Below, in pieces: positions 1 to 5,176 of a stretch of DNA of 6,743 nucleotides. Source of the stretch: Acidobacteriota bacterium. GTDB lineage: Bacteria > Acidobacteriota > Polarisedimenticolia > J045. The position numbers were made by a program, and so were the translations under genes. A model generated the notes under the pieces. That model was not told where the DNA came from and made no database searches. It saw only the letters and a list, made by a program, of their open reading frames with translations. Position 1 is the stretch's first letter, and each line of letters starts with the position of its first letter. The stretch covers positions 1-6,743 of the forward strand of contig JAJRXN010000308.1 of NCBI GenBank assembly GCA_024276295.1, in the 5' to 3' direction.

Positions 1-485
1 ACCTCGGCGCGGAAGAGCTGCATGCCGCCGACGCCGAGCAGCGGGAGGATCGCGATCGTGAACACGATGATCCCCATCCCGCCGATCCACTGCGTCATCG
101 AGCGCCAGAACAGCAGCGAGTCGGACAGCGCCTCGATGTCGGTCAGGATCGTCGAGCCGGTCGTCGTGATCCCCGAGACCGCCTCGAACCAGGCGTCGAC
201 CGGGCCGGTCGCTCCCGAGACGACGAACGGCACCGCGGAGACCGCCGAGGCCAGCATCCACCCGACGCCGACGATCAGGAAGCCGTCACGCGGGCGGACG
301 ATCCGCGGGGCCCGGTAGCAGATGCCGACGCCGGCCGCCGCGAGGGCGAGTCCGATCAGCACCGCCGGGGCGAACGGCCCCGCCGGTTCGCCGAGAAAGA
401 GCGCCAGCGCGAGCGGGAAGAGCTGGAACAGGCCCATCAGGCCGCCCAGCAGTCCCAGAATCAGCAGATCGAGGCGCGGGTTCAT
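1..485 (-). CDS. trkH: TrkH-family potassium transporter, membrane pore subunit (N-terminal 161 residues; 3' part outside window)
   Basis: This is the N-terminal third of a K+-translocating membrane subunit, which normally works with the cytoplasmic TrkA ring. Reading down from ATG at 485, 161 codons are open to the window edge. Visible are an N-terminal hydrophobic segment (about residues 7-30), a second (about 39-56), a third (about 69-90), then the first pore helix and selectivity filter. The filter is FEAVSGITTTGST (residues 100-112), with the conserved filter glycine at G110. The following SMTQWIGGMGIIVF (129-142) is the signature stretch after the first filter. The family is usually about 480-500 residues, so two thirds is missing because of the window edge, not a break. 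The start lies 6 bp after the trkA stop. There is no strong Shine-Dalgarno sequence, so translation probably depends on coupling to trkA. A Ktr-type KtrB is the alternative, but the adjacent full-length tandem TrkA favours TrkH. Confidence 0.93.
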   Translation of the reverse strand, partial: MNPRLDLLILGLLGGLMGLFQLFPLALALFLGEPAGPFAPAVLIGLALAAAGVGICYRAPRIVRPRDGFLIVGVGWMLASAVSAVPFVVSGATGPVDAWFEAVSGITTTGSTILTDIEALSDSLLFWRSMTQWIGGMGIIVFTIAILPLLGVGGMQLFRAE

Positions 486-491
486 GGCCGG

Positions 492-1841
492 TCAGTCGAC
501 GAACCGCGCCAGCCGCGCGGCGGAGGCCGCGGTGCTGAACAGCACCGCCTTCGACCCGGAACGGATCACGGTCTCGCCGTCCGGCACGATCACCCGGTCG
601 CCATCGAGCACGGCGGCGATCAGCACGCCCCGGGGGAGCTGCAGGTCGCGCAGCGGCCGCCCGGCGAGCGGCGAGCGCTCGTCGACGTCGACGGTCGAGA
701 CCTCGATCTTTTCGAACGGCAGGCTCTGGACCTCCTCGACGTGCAGGCCGCGGACGAACTTGAGGATCTCGCCGACCGAGGCCAGCCGCGGCGAGACGCT
801 GGCATGGATGCCGGCTGCCTGGGCCAGGCCGACGTAGGTCGCGCTGTCGACGAGCGTGATCACGCGCTCGGCGCCGAGCTGCCGCGCCTGGACCGACGAG
901 AGCAGGTTGACCTCCTGGCTGTTGGTGACCGCCACGAACGTCGCCCCCTCGACGCCCGCCTCGAGCAGGATCTCCTCGCGCGTGATGTCCCCGCTGAGCA
1001 CCAGCGCCCGCGGCAGCTCGACCGCCAGCCGCTCGGCCTCCGCGCGGTCGCGACGCAGCAGCACGACGCGCAGGCCGCGCTCCAGCGCCGCCCGCGCCAC
1101 CAGGCGGCCGATGTGGCCGCCGCCGCCGATCACGATCCGGTCGGCCCGCACCTCGGGATACCCGAGCAGCCGCGCGATCTGCTGCGCTTCCGACGGGCGG
1201 ACGGTGAAGTACGCCACGTCGTCCACGCACAGCCGCGTGTCGCCCCGCGGGAGGAACGCCTCGTCGCCGCGGTAGATCGCCGCCAGCAGGAAGCTCGCCT
1301 CGGGGTTGTCGCGGCGGACGTCGGCCAGCGTGCGGCCGGCGATCGGGCAGCCGCGGGGAACGCGGAAGCCGGTCACCTGCAGCCGGTGCTCGAGCAGCTC
1401 GGCGACGTCGACCGCGTGCGGCACGCCGAGCAGCGCGGCGATCCGCTCGGCGGCGACGCGGTCGGGACTGATGCCGTACGTGCGTCCGTGCCACAGCGCC
1501 GCCAGCTCCGAGATGTTGTCGAGGTACTCCTGCGAACGCAGCCGCACGACCTTCGTCTCGACGCGGAACTGCGAGCCGGCGATCAGCGCGGTGATCATGT
1601 TGACTTCGTCCGAGTTGGTCACCGCGAGCAGCAGGTCGGCGCGCTCGAGTTCGGCCTCGCGCAGCACGGCGAGCGAGCAGCCGTTGCCGACCACGACCTG
1701 GATGTCGAGCTTCTCGAGGATCTCGGCGGCGGCCCCCTCGTCGCGCTCGATCAGCACGACGTCGTGTCCCTCGGCCGACAGGCGCTGCGCGCTGGTGTGG
1801 CCGACGACCCCGGCGCCGACGATCACGATCCGCTTGGCCAA
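492..1841 (-). CDS. trkA: TrkA, tandem-RCK regulatory subunit of Trk potassium uptake
   Basis: This 449-residue cytoplasmic protein (E. coli TrkA is about 458) gates the TrkH channel by binding nucleotides. It has two RCK halves, each with TrkA-N (Rossmann) then TrkA-C. The first Rossmann motif is GAGVVG (9-14) with the acidic end-of-beta-2 residue E32. The second is GGGGHIG (239-245), where the matching position is R263. Each half carries the family hallmark after beta-4: NSDEVN (76-81) and NSQEVN (307-312). TrkA-C domains span roughly 143-220 and 368-449. Translation starts at TTG (1839-1841): the Rossmann fold begins at residue 4, and no in-frame start occurs in the 22 bases upstream. A strong GGGGAGG sits 6 nt before the TTG. 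The stop is 6 bp before trkH. The loss of the second acidic residue suggests that the two sites differ in ligand; this is inference. Confidence 0.97.
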   Translation of the reverse strand: MAKRIVIVGAGVVGHTSAQRLSAEGHDVVLIERDEGAAAEILEKLDIQVVVGNGCSLAVLREAELERADLLLAVTNSDEVNMITALIAGSQFRVETKVVRLRSQEYLDNISELAALWHGRTYGISPDRVAAERIAALLGVPHAVDVAELLEHRLQVTGFRVPRGCPIAGRTLADVRRDNPEASFLLAAIYRGDEAFLPRGDTRLCVDDVAYFTVRPSEAQQIARLLGYPEVRADRIVIGGGGHIGRLVARAALERGLRVVLLRRDRAEAERLAVELPRALVLSGDITREEILLEAGVEGATFVAVTNSQEVNLLSSVQARQLGAERVITLVDSATYVGLAQAAGIHASVSPRLASVGEILKFVRGLHVEEVQSLPFEKIEVSTVDVDERSPLAGRPLRDLQLPRGVLIAAVLDGDRVIVPDGETVIRSGSKAVLFSTAASAARLARFVD

Positions 1842-1863
1842 CGCCCGCCTCCCCGGCCGGGCG
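1842..1863 (-). promoter_or_regulatory. trkA ribosome-binding site displayed in the loop of a stem-loop abutting the TTG start
   Basis: On the minus strand the 22 nt directly before the trkA TTG form perfect 6-bp arms, CGCCCG and CGGGCG. They flank a 10-nt loop that contains GGGGAGG, a near-ideal Shine-Dalgarno sequence. The 3' arm ends exactly at the start codon. The ribosome-binding sequence therefore sits in a loop and the start codon follows a GC clamp, which could limit initiation. The complementarity is seen directly; any regulatory role is inference, and chance pairing is common at this G+C content. Confidence 0.5.
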
Positions 1864-1888
1864 TGCCCCCGTTCCCGGCCGCGGCGCG

Positions 1889-1916
1889 ATGATAGCCCGA
1901 TCCCCGGAGGGATCAG
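1889..1916 (-). promoter_or_regulatory. Candidate trkAH promoter (good -10 box, weak -35 box)
   Basis: The minus strand has TATCAT at 1894-1889, five of six matches to TATAAT and one of few AT-rich spots here. The best -35 at a 16-bp spacing is CTGATC (1916-1911), only three of six matches. A transcript from here would carry a leader of roughly 40 nt that includes the ribosome-binding-site stem-loop before trkA. If active, trkAH would have its own promoter apart from read-through from pnt. The evidence is mainly the single -10 hexamer, so confidence is low. Confidence 0.3.
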
Positions 1917-1917
1917 G
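1896..1917 (-). terminator. Hairpin just after the pntB stop; possible weak terminator or mRNA 3' end stabiliser
   Basis: On the minus strand, six nt past the pntB stop, CCTGATCCC and GGGATCGGG form a 9-bp stem (one G-U pair) around the tetraloop TCCG. This position is typical of a transcription terminator or an mRNA-stabilising 3' hairpin. It has no following T-run: the next bases are CTATCATC. It is therefore not a classic intrinsic terminator, and partial read-through into trkAH is likely. It also overlaps the candidate trkAH promoter spacer. Confidence 0.4.
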
Positions 1918-1923
1918 CCGCCA

Positions 1924-3339
1924 CTACTGCTGTTCCTTCAGCGCGGCGACCAGCTCCTGCATCATCTTCTTGCCGTCGCCGAAGAGCATCAGCGCGTTGT
2001 CCAGAGCGAACAGCGGGTTGGGAATCCCGGCGAAACCGGGGCTCAGGCTGCGCTTGACCACGACGACCGTGCGGGCCTTGTCGGCGTCGATGATCGGCAT
2101 CCCGGCGATCGGGCTCTTCGGATCGGTGCGGGCCAGCGGGTTGACGACGTCGTTGGCGCCGATCACCAGGCAGATGTCCACCTGGTCCATCGTCGGGTTG
2201 ATCTCGTCCATCTCCTTGAGCTGTTCGTAGGGGACGTCCGCTTCGGCCAGCAGCACGTTCATGTGTCCCGGCATCCGGCCGGCGACGGGGTGGATCGCGA
2301 ACTCGACCTCGGCACCGAGCTTTTCGGCCTGCAGCGCCACCTCGCGCACCGCGTGCTGCGCCTGGGCCACGGCCATCCCGTAGCCCGGGACGATCACGAC
2401 CCGCCGCGCGCCGTCGAACAGCATCGCGACTTCCTCGGGGGAGGTCGACTTGACCTTGCCGGCGTAGACCTCGTCGGCGGTCGCCGTGTCGGCCGTCGGG
2501 CCGAGCACTCCGAACAGCACGTTGGTCAGCGAGCGGTTCATGGCCTTGCACATGATCGTCGTCAGGATGATTCCCGACGCGCCGACCAGCGAGCCGGCGA
2601 TGATCAGCACGTTGTTGTTGATCACGAATCCGGTCGCCGCGGCGGCAAGGCCCGAGTACGAGTTGAGCAGCGCGATCACGACCGGCATGTCGGCTCCGCC
2701 GATCGGGATCGTCAGCAGCACGCCCATCAGTCCCGCCAGCCCGGCGAGCACCCACAGCGGCAGCGCCTGCGTCGGGTCGATCACGACCCATGCGCCGGCG
2801 GCCACCGTGGCGAGAAACACGATCGCGTTGACCGCCTTCTGGCCCGGCAGCGAGACCGCCTTCGACGGGATCAGCTTGAACTCCTCGAGCTTGCCCCAGG
2901 CGACGATGCTGCCGGTGAAGGTCACCATGCCGATCAGGGCCGCCGCGGAGACCGACACCAGTTCCTGGATGTCCTGGGCGCCGGTGCCGTACTGGCCGAG
3001 CCGTGGCAGCAGCGTCGCTCCGGCGACCAGCGCGGAGGCGATGCCGCCGAAGCCGTTGAACAGCGCCACCATCTGCGGCATGCCGGTCATGCGCACCTTG
3101 AGGGCCACGACGGCGCCGATCAGGCCGCCGACCACCATGCCGCCGATGATCAGGCGGTAGTCGAGGCCGACCTTGAGCATCGTCGCCACTGCGGCCAGTA
3201 GCATCCCGCTCGCTCCGAGCGAGTTGCCGCGCACCGCGGTCCGCGGATGCGTCAGCCCCTTGAGCCCGAAGATGAACAGGACCGAGGCGATCAGGTAGGC
3301 GAGGTTGATGAACCCCTCGTGGATCATGAATTCGTGCAT
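1924..3339 (-). CDS. pntB: NAD(P) transhydrogenase subunit beta (membrane dII part plus NADP(H)-binding dIII)
   Basis: This is the beta subunit of the proton-translocating transhydrogenase, which uses the proton-motive force to reduce NADP+ with NADH. It has 471 residues (E. coli PntB 462). Nine hydrophobic segments span about 11-264 and match dII; they include MVALFNGFGG (90-99) and ADMPVVIALLNSYSG (216-230). The soluble NADP-binding dIII follows from about 290, with GYGMAVAQAQ (319-328), RMPGHMNVLLAEADVPYE (355-372), GANDVVNP (394-401) and KRSLSPGFAGIPNPLF (429-444), all family landmarks. N95 stands where E. coli has the proton-channel residue His91. Start ATG at 3339 has GAGGG 9 nt upstream, lying inside the pntAB tail; Met5 is a possible alternative start. 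The gene begins 4 bp after the pntAB stop. A hairpin follows its TAG stop. Confidence 0.98.
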   Translation of the reverse strand: MHEFMIHEGFINLAYLIASVLFIFGLKGLTHPRTAVRGNSLGASGMLLAAVATMLKVGLDYRLIIGGMVVGGLIGAVVALKVRMTGMPQMVALFNGFGGIASALVAGATLLPRLGQYGTGAQDIQELVSVSAAALIGMVTFTGSIVAWGKLEEFKLIPSKAVSLPGQKAVNAIVFLATVAAGAWVVIDPTQALPLWVLAGLAGLMGVLLTIPIGGADMPVVIALLNSYSGLAAAATGFVINNNVLIIAGSLVGASGIILTTIMCKAMNRSLTNVLFGVLGPTADTATADEVYAGKVKSTSPEEVAMLFDGARRVVIVPGYGMAVAQAQHAVREVALQAEKLGAEVEFAIHPVAGRMPGHMNVLLAEADVPYEQLKEMDEINPTMDQVDICLVIGANDVVNPLARTDPKSPIAGMPIIDADKARTVVVVKRSLSPGFAGIPNPLFALDNALMLFGDGKKMMQELVAALKEQQ

Positions 3340-3343
3340 CGTC

Positions 3344-3637
3344 TCAGTCCCTCTTCTTGCGGAACATCTCGAGCATGCGGTGCGTGACGAGGAACCCGCC
3401 CACGACGTTGATCGTGGCGAAGACGATCGCCAGCGTCGCGAGCACGTTGGTCGTCGGCCCCGCCTCGAGGTGGGCCGAGAGGATCGCGCCGACGATCGTG
3501 ATCCCTGAGATCGCGTTGGAGCCCGACATCAGCGGCGTGTGCAGCGTCGGGGGCACCTTCGTGATGATCTCGAAGCCGATGAAGATCGCCAGCACGAAGA
3601 TCGTCAGCAGCATGATCAGCAGGCCGATCGGATCCAT
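3344..3637 (-). CDS. pntAB: NAD(P) transhydrogenase subunit alpha part 2 (small membrane subunit)
   Basis: This 97-residue integral membrane protein supplies the alpha-derived part of the transhydrogenase membrane domain. In E. coli the same sequence is the C-terminus of a single PntA. Three hydrophobic segments are visible (about 4-24, 42-57 and 65-84). The near-invariant cytoplasmic and helix-2 landmark LHTPLMSGSNAISG is at 32-45. S44 lies where, as I recall, some three-subunit enzymes carry a proton-channel histidine; the nearest histidine further along is H56. Start ATG (3637-3635) shares its A with the TGA of pntAA (TGATG). AAGGAG lies 7 nt upstream, inside the pntAA tail, so the two genes should be translationally coupled. 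Its reading frame stays open far upstream through pntAA in another frame; that is a GC-rich artefact, not a fusion, since the AAGGAG and family length fix the start here. Confidence 0.96.
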   Translation of the reverse strand: MDPIGLLIMLLTIFVLAIFIGFEIITKVPPTLHTPLMSGSNAISGITIVGAILSAHLEAGPTTNVLATLAIVFATINVVGGFLVTHRMLEMFRKKRD

Positions 3638-4833
3638 CAGGACGCTCCTTCCGTGGGCTCGGGCGCGCTCGACGACGGCAGCGGCGGCAGGCCGAGAATC
3701 TCGCGCACCCGGGCCGAGACGACCTCGCCATCGCGGGCGACGAGCGTTTCGCGGACCACTTCGTCGTCGACGTCGACGACCAGCGCGCCGTCCTTGACGA
3801 TCGACGCCGTGAAGGTCGCCACGTTGCGCGCGTACATCTGGCTCGCGTGGTACGGCACGGTTGCCGGCACGTTGACCGGACCGACGATCCGGACGCCGCC
3901 CTCGACCACGGTCTCCCCGGCCCGGGTCAGCTCGCAGTTGCCGCCGCGCTCCGCGGCGAGGTCGACGATCACCGAACCGGGTGCCATCGAGGAGACCATC
4001 TCGGCGGTGACGATCCGCGGCGCCTTCCGGCCGGGCACCGCCGCGGTCGTGATCACGACGTCGGACTGGGCGACCTGGCGGGCGAGCGCCTCGCGCTGGC
4101 GGCGCAGCGTCTCCTCGCTCTGCTCCTTCGCGTAGCCGCCCTCGGTCTCGGCGTCCTCGACGCCGAGATCGATCTCGACGAACTTGGCGCCGAGGCTCTC
4201 GATCTGTTCGCGCACCGCCGGCCGGATGTCGTAGCCGAAGACGATCGCGCCGAGCCGCCGCGCGGTGGCGATCGCCTGCAGGCCGGCGACCCCGGCGCCG
4301 ACGACCAGCACCTTGGCCGGCTTGATCGTGCCGGCCGCGGTGTTGAGCATCGGGAACATCCGCGGCAGTTCCATCGCGGCGAGCAGCACCGCCTTGTACC
4401 CGGCGATGCTGGCCTGCGAGGACAGCACGTCCATGCTCTGGGCGCGCGTGATGCGGGGGATCAGCTCGAGAGCGAACAGCGTCACGCCGGCTCCGGCCGC
4501 GCGCCGGACCTGCTCCGGCGAACCGAGGGGGTCGGCCTGGGCGACGACCGCCTGGCCGCGCCGGTAGAGCGCGACGTCCGCCTCGAACCCCTGCGGGTTG
4601 GCCCCCGCGGCGCGGACCTGCAGCAGCAGGTCGGCCCGGGAGAACACCTCCTCGCGCGAGGCGAGGGTGGCGCCCTTGTCTTCGTACTCGCCGTCGGTAA
4701 AGCCGGCCTCGAGCCCCGCGCCCCGTTCGACGAGCACCTCCAGGCCCAGCCGGGCGAGTCGGGGGATGTCGTGGGGCACCATCGCGACCCGTCGTTCGCC
4801 CGGGCACGTTTCCTTCGGAACACCTGCGATCAT
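3637..4833 (-). CDS. pntAA: NAD(P) transhydrogenase subunit alpha part 1 (soluble NAD(H)-binding dI)
   Basis: This is the peripheral NAD(H)-binding subunit of the transhydrogenase, made here as a separate 398-residue protein as in Rhodospirillum rubrum (about 384). The AlaDh/PNT N-terminal domain starts with GVPKETCPGERRVAMVP (4-20). The NAD Rossmann fold has GAGVAG (179-184) and D202 after beta-2. R127, Q132, D135 and S138 match the known R. rubrum RQD-loop positions in both residue and number. Y234 in GGYAKEQ fits the mobile loop that closes over NAD(H). VDLAAERGGNCELT (290-303) is also diagnostic. A proline- and serine-rich tail (381-398) replaces the linker to the membrane part. Alanine dehydrogenase is the nearest alternative, but the following pntAB and pntB rule it out. 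Start ATG has GGGAGG 9 nt upstream, buried in a small hairpin. Confidence 0.98.
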   Translation of the reverse strand: MIAGVPKETCPGERRVAMVPHDIPRLARLGLEVLVERGAGLEAGFTDGEYEDKGATLASREEVFSRADLLLQVRAAGANPQGFEADVALYRRGQAVVAQADPLGSPEQVRRAAGAGVTLFALELIPRITRAQSMDVLSSQASIAGYKAVLLAAMELPRMFPMLNTAAGTIKPAKVLVVGAGVAGLQAIATARRLGAIVFGYDIRPAVREQIESLGAKFVEIDLGVEDAETEGGYAKEQSEETLRRQREALARQVAQSDVVITTAAVPGRKAPRIVTAEMVSSMAPGSVIVDLAAERGGNCELTRAGETVVEGGVRIVGPVNVPATVPYHASQMYARNVATFTASIVKDGALVVDVDDEVVRETLVARDGEVVSARVREILGLPPLPSSSAPEPTEGAS

Positions 4834-4842
4834 CTCGAGAGA

Positions 4843-4857
4843 CCTCCCACGGGGAGG
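4843..4857 (-). promoter_or_regulatory. pntAA Shine-Dalgarno sequence sequestered in a hairpin
   Basis: In the minus-strand mRNA, CCTCCC pairs perfectly with GGGAGG across a 3-nt loop (CGT), and a G-U pair can extend the stem. The GGGAGG arm is itself the only good Shine-Dalgarno sequence for pntAA, ending 9 nt before the ATG. The leader thus contains its own anti-Shine-Dalgarno sequence, the layout of a translational switch. The pairing is seen; a regulatory role is inference. Confidence 0.5.
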
Positions 4858-4900
4858 CGCCGGGCCTCGCGGACCGGCCGCGGCGCGTCAAGGGGCGGTG

Positions 4901-4930
4901 AGTCTAGTCTCCGCGGCAGGCCGCGTCCAA
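4901..4930 (-). promoter_or_regulatory. Candidate pnt operon promoter (weak)
   Basis: The minus strand reads TTGGAC (4930-4925), an 18-bp spacer and TAGACT (4906-4901). The -10 matches TATAAT at four of six positions; the -35 matches only the leading TTG. Transcription would begin near 4895 and give a leader of about 60 nt containing the Shine-Dalgarno hairpin before pntAA. It is the best pair I find upstream of pntAA, but it is not strong. Confidence 0.3.
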
Positions 4931-5053
4931 ACAGAAAGCCGGCGGGTGGTGATCGTCCGCCCGTCCGGAGGATCGGTCCGGCAGGAAGCGGCGCGACAGG
5001 CATACAGAAGTGCATCGACGAGTTATTCGACGCGACCGGGCGGGCCGGGAGCA

Positions 5054-5079
5054 CCGTCCGCGGCTGCACGCCCGGACGG
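5054..5079. repeat. Inverted repeat, 7-bp arms
   Basis: CCGTCCG (5054-5060) and CGGACGG (5073-5079) are perfect inverted arms separated by 12 nt. The repeat lies about 60 bp upstream of the actA -35 box. No T-run follows on either strand. It could be an operator half-site pair or chance in GC-rich DNA. Confidence 0.45.
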
Positions 5080-5089
5080 CCGGAGTGGA

Positions 5090-5115
5090 GTCCGCCGTGA
5101 CGCCCGACGGCGGAC
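5090..5115. repeat. Inverted repeat, 9-bp perfect arms, upstream of the actA promoter
   Basis: GTCCGCCGT (5090-5098) and ACGGCGGAC (5107-5115) are perfect inverted arms with an 8-nt spacer. The repeat ends 24 bp before the actA -35 box, where an activator or repressor would commonly bind. Without a T-run on either side, it is not a canonical terminator. It shares the GTCCG core with the repeat at 5054-5079. Confidence 0.5.
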
Positions 5116-5139
5116 CGCAATTCCTTGATCCATGCCGGC

Positions 5140-5167
5140 TTGACAAGCGACCCGGTCGCGTTACGAT
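5140..5167 (+). promoter_or_regulatory. sigma70-like promoter of the actAB operon, predicting a leaderless transcript
   Basis: A perfect TTGACA (5140-5145), a 16-bp spacer and TACGAT (5162-5167, four of six matches including the key T, A and final T) form the clearest promoter in the window. The -10 ends 9 nt before the actA ATG, so a start 6-9 nt downstream would fall at about 5174-5177. No purine-rich Shine-Dalgarno sequence precedes the ATG. The -35 lies inside the odd palindrome GCTTGACAAGC (5138-5148). Confidence 0.65.
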
Positions 5168-5176
5168 CCCGGCGCC

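Larger units (their letters stand above)
4834..5176. other. Divergent intergenic region between pnt (leftward) and act (rightward) operons
   Basis: This 343-bp stretch has no convincing gene. Open frames crossing it are rich in Pro, Arg and Gly, have poor starts and match no family I know. It holds, left to right, the pntAA ribosome-binding-site hairpin, a candidate pnt promoter, two GC-rich inverted repeats and a good actA promoter against the ATG. The pentamer GTCCG or its complement CGGAC recurs many times (for example near 4870, 4955, 4962, 4976, 5056, 5074, 5090 and 5111), which may reflect base composition or clustered protein sites. Confidence 0.75.

Noticed and set aside
286..1494. 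Open frame of 402 codons on the minus strand in another frame of trkA and trkH
   Set aside because: The product is an Arg/Ala/Gly-rich low-complexity string. The overlapping trkA frame has clear Rossmann motifs and family length.
741..1892. Open frame of 383 codons on the plus strand opposite trkA
   Set aside because: Its composition is antisense-like (rich in His, Arg, Asp, Gln) and it is fully explained as the shadow of trkA.
1306..3201. Long open frame of 631 codons on the plus strand, opposite trkA and pntB
   Set aside because: It lies antisense to two unmistakable genes. Its product is dominated by Arg, His, Asp, Gln and Gly in low-complexity runs, as expected for the complement of GC-rich codons. 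It matches no family I know and crosses from one gene into the next.
3344..4891. Apparent 515-codon protein ending in the pntAB sequence, suggesting a fusion
   Set aside because: Upstream of 3637 this frame is merely open through pntAA in the wrong frame and reads as Arg-rich noise. The TGATG junction, AAGGAG site and normal 97-residue length fix pntAB as a separate gene.
4863..4891. Second possible minus-strand promoter beginning with TTGACG (4891-4886)
   Set aside because: No -10-like hexamer lies at 16-19 bp; the region there is all G and C.
5090..5115. Inverted repeat considered as a transcription terminator
   Set aside because: Neither strand has a T-run after the stem, and no gene ends nearby on either strand, so an operator-like role or chance is more likely.
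4830..5120. 96-codon minus-strand open frame filling the intergenic region, whose stop overlaps the pntAA start as ATGA
   Set aside because: The overlap looks operon-like, but the frame starts at a TTG with no good ribosome-binding site, is rich in Pro, Arg and Gly, and has no domain or membrane segment. It also spans the regulatory elements of both operons. I treat it as non-coding; conservation in relatives would change this.
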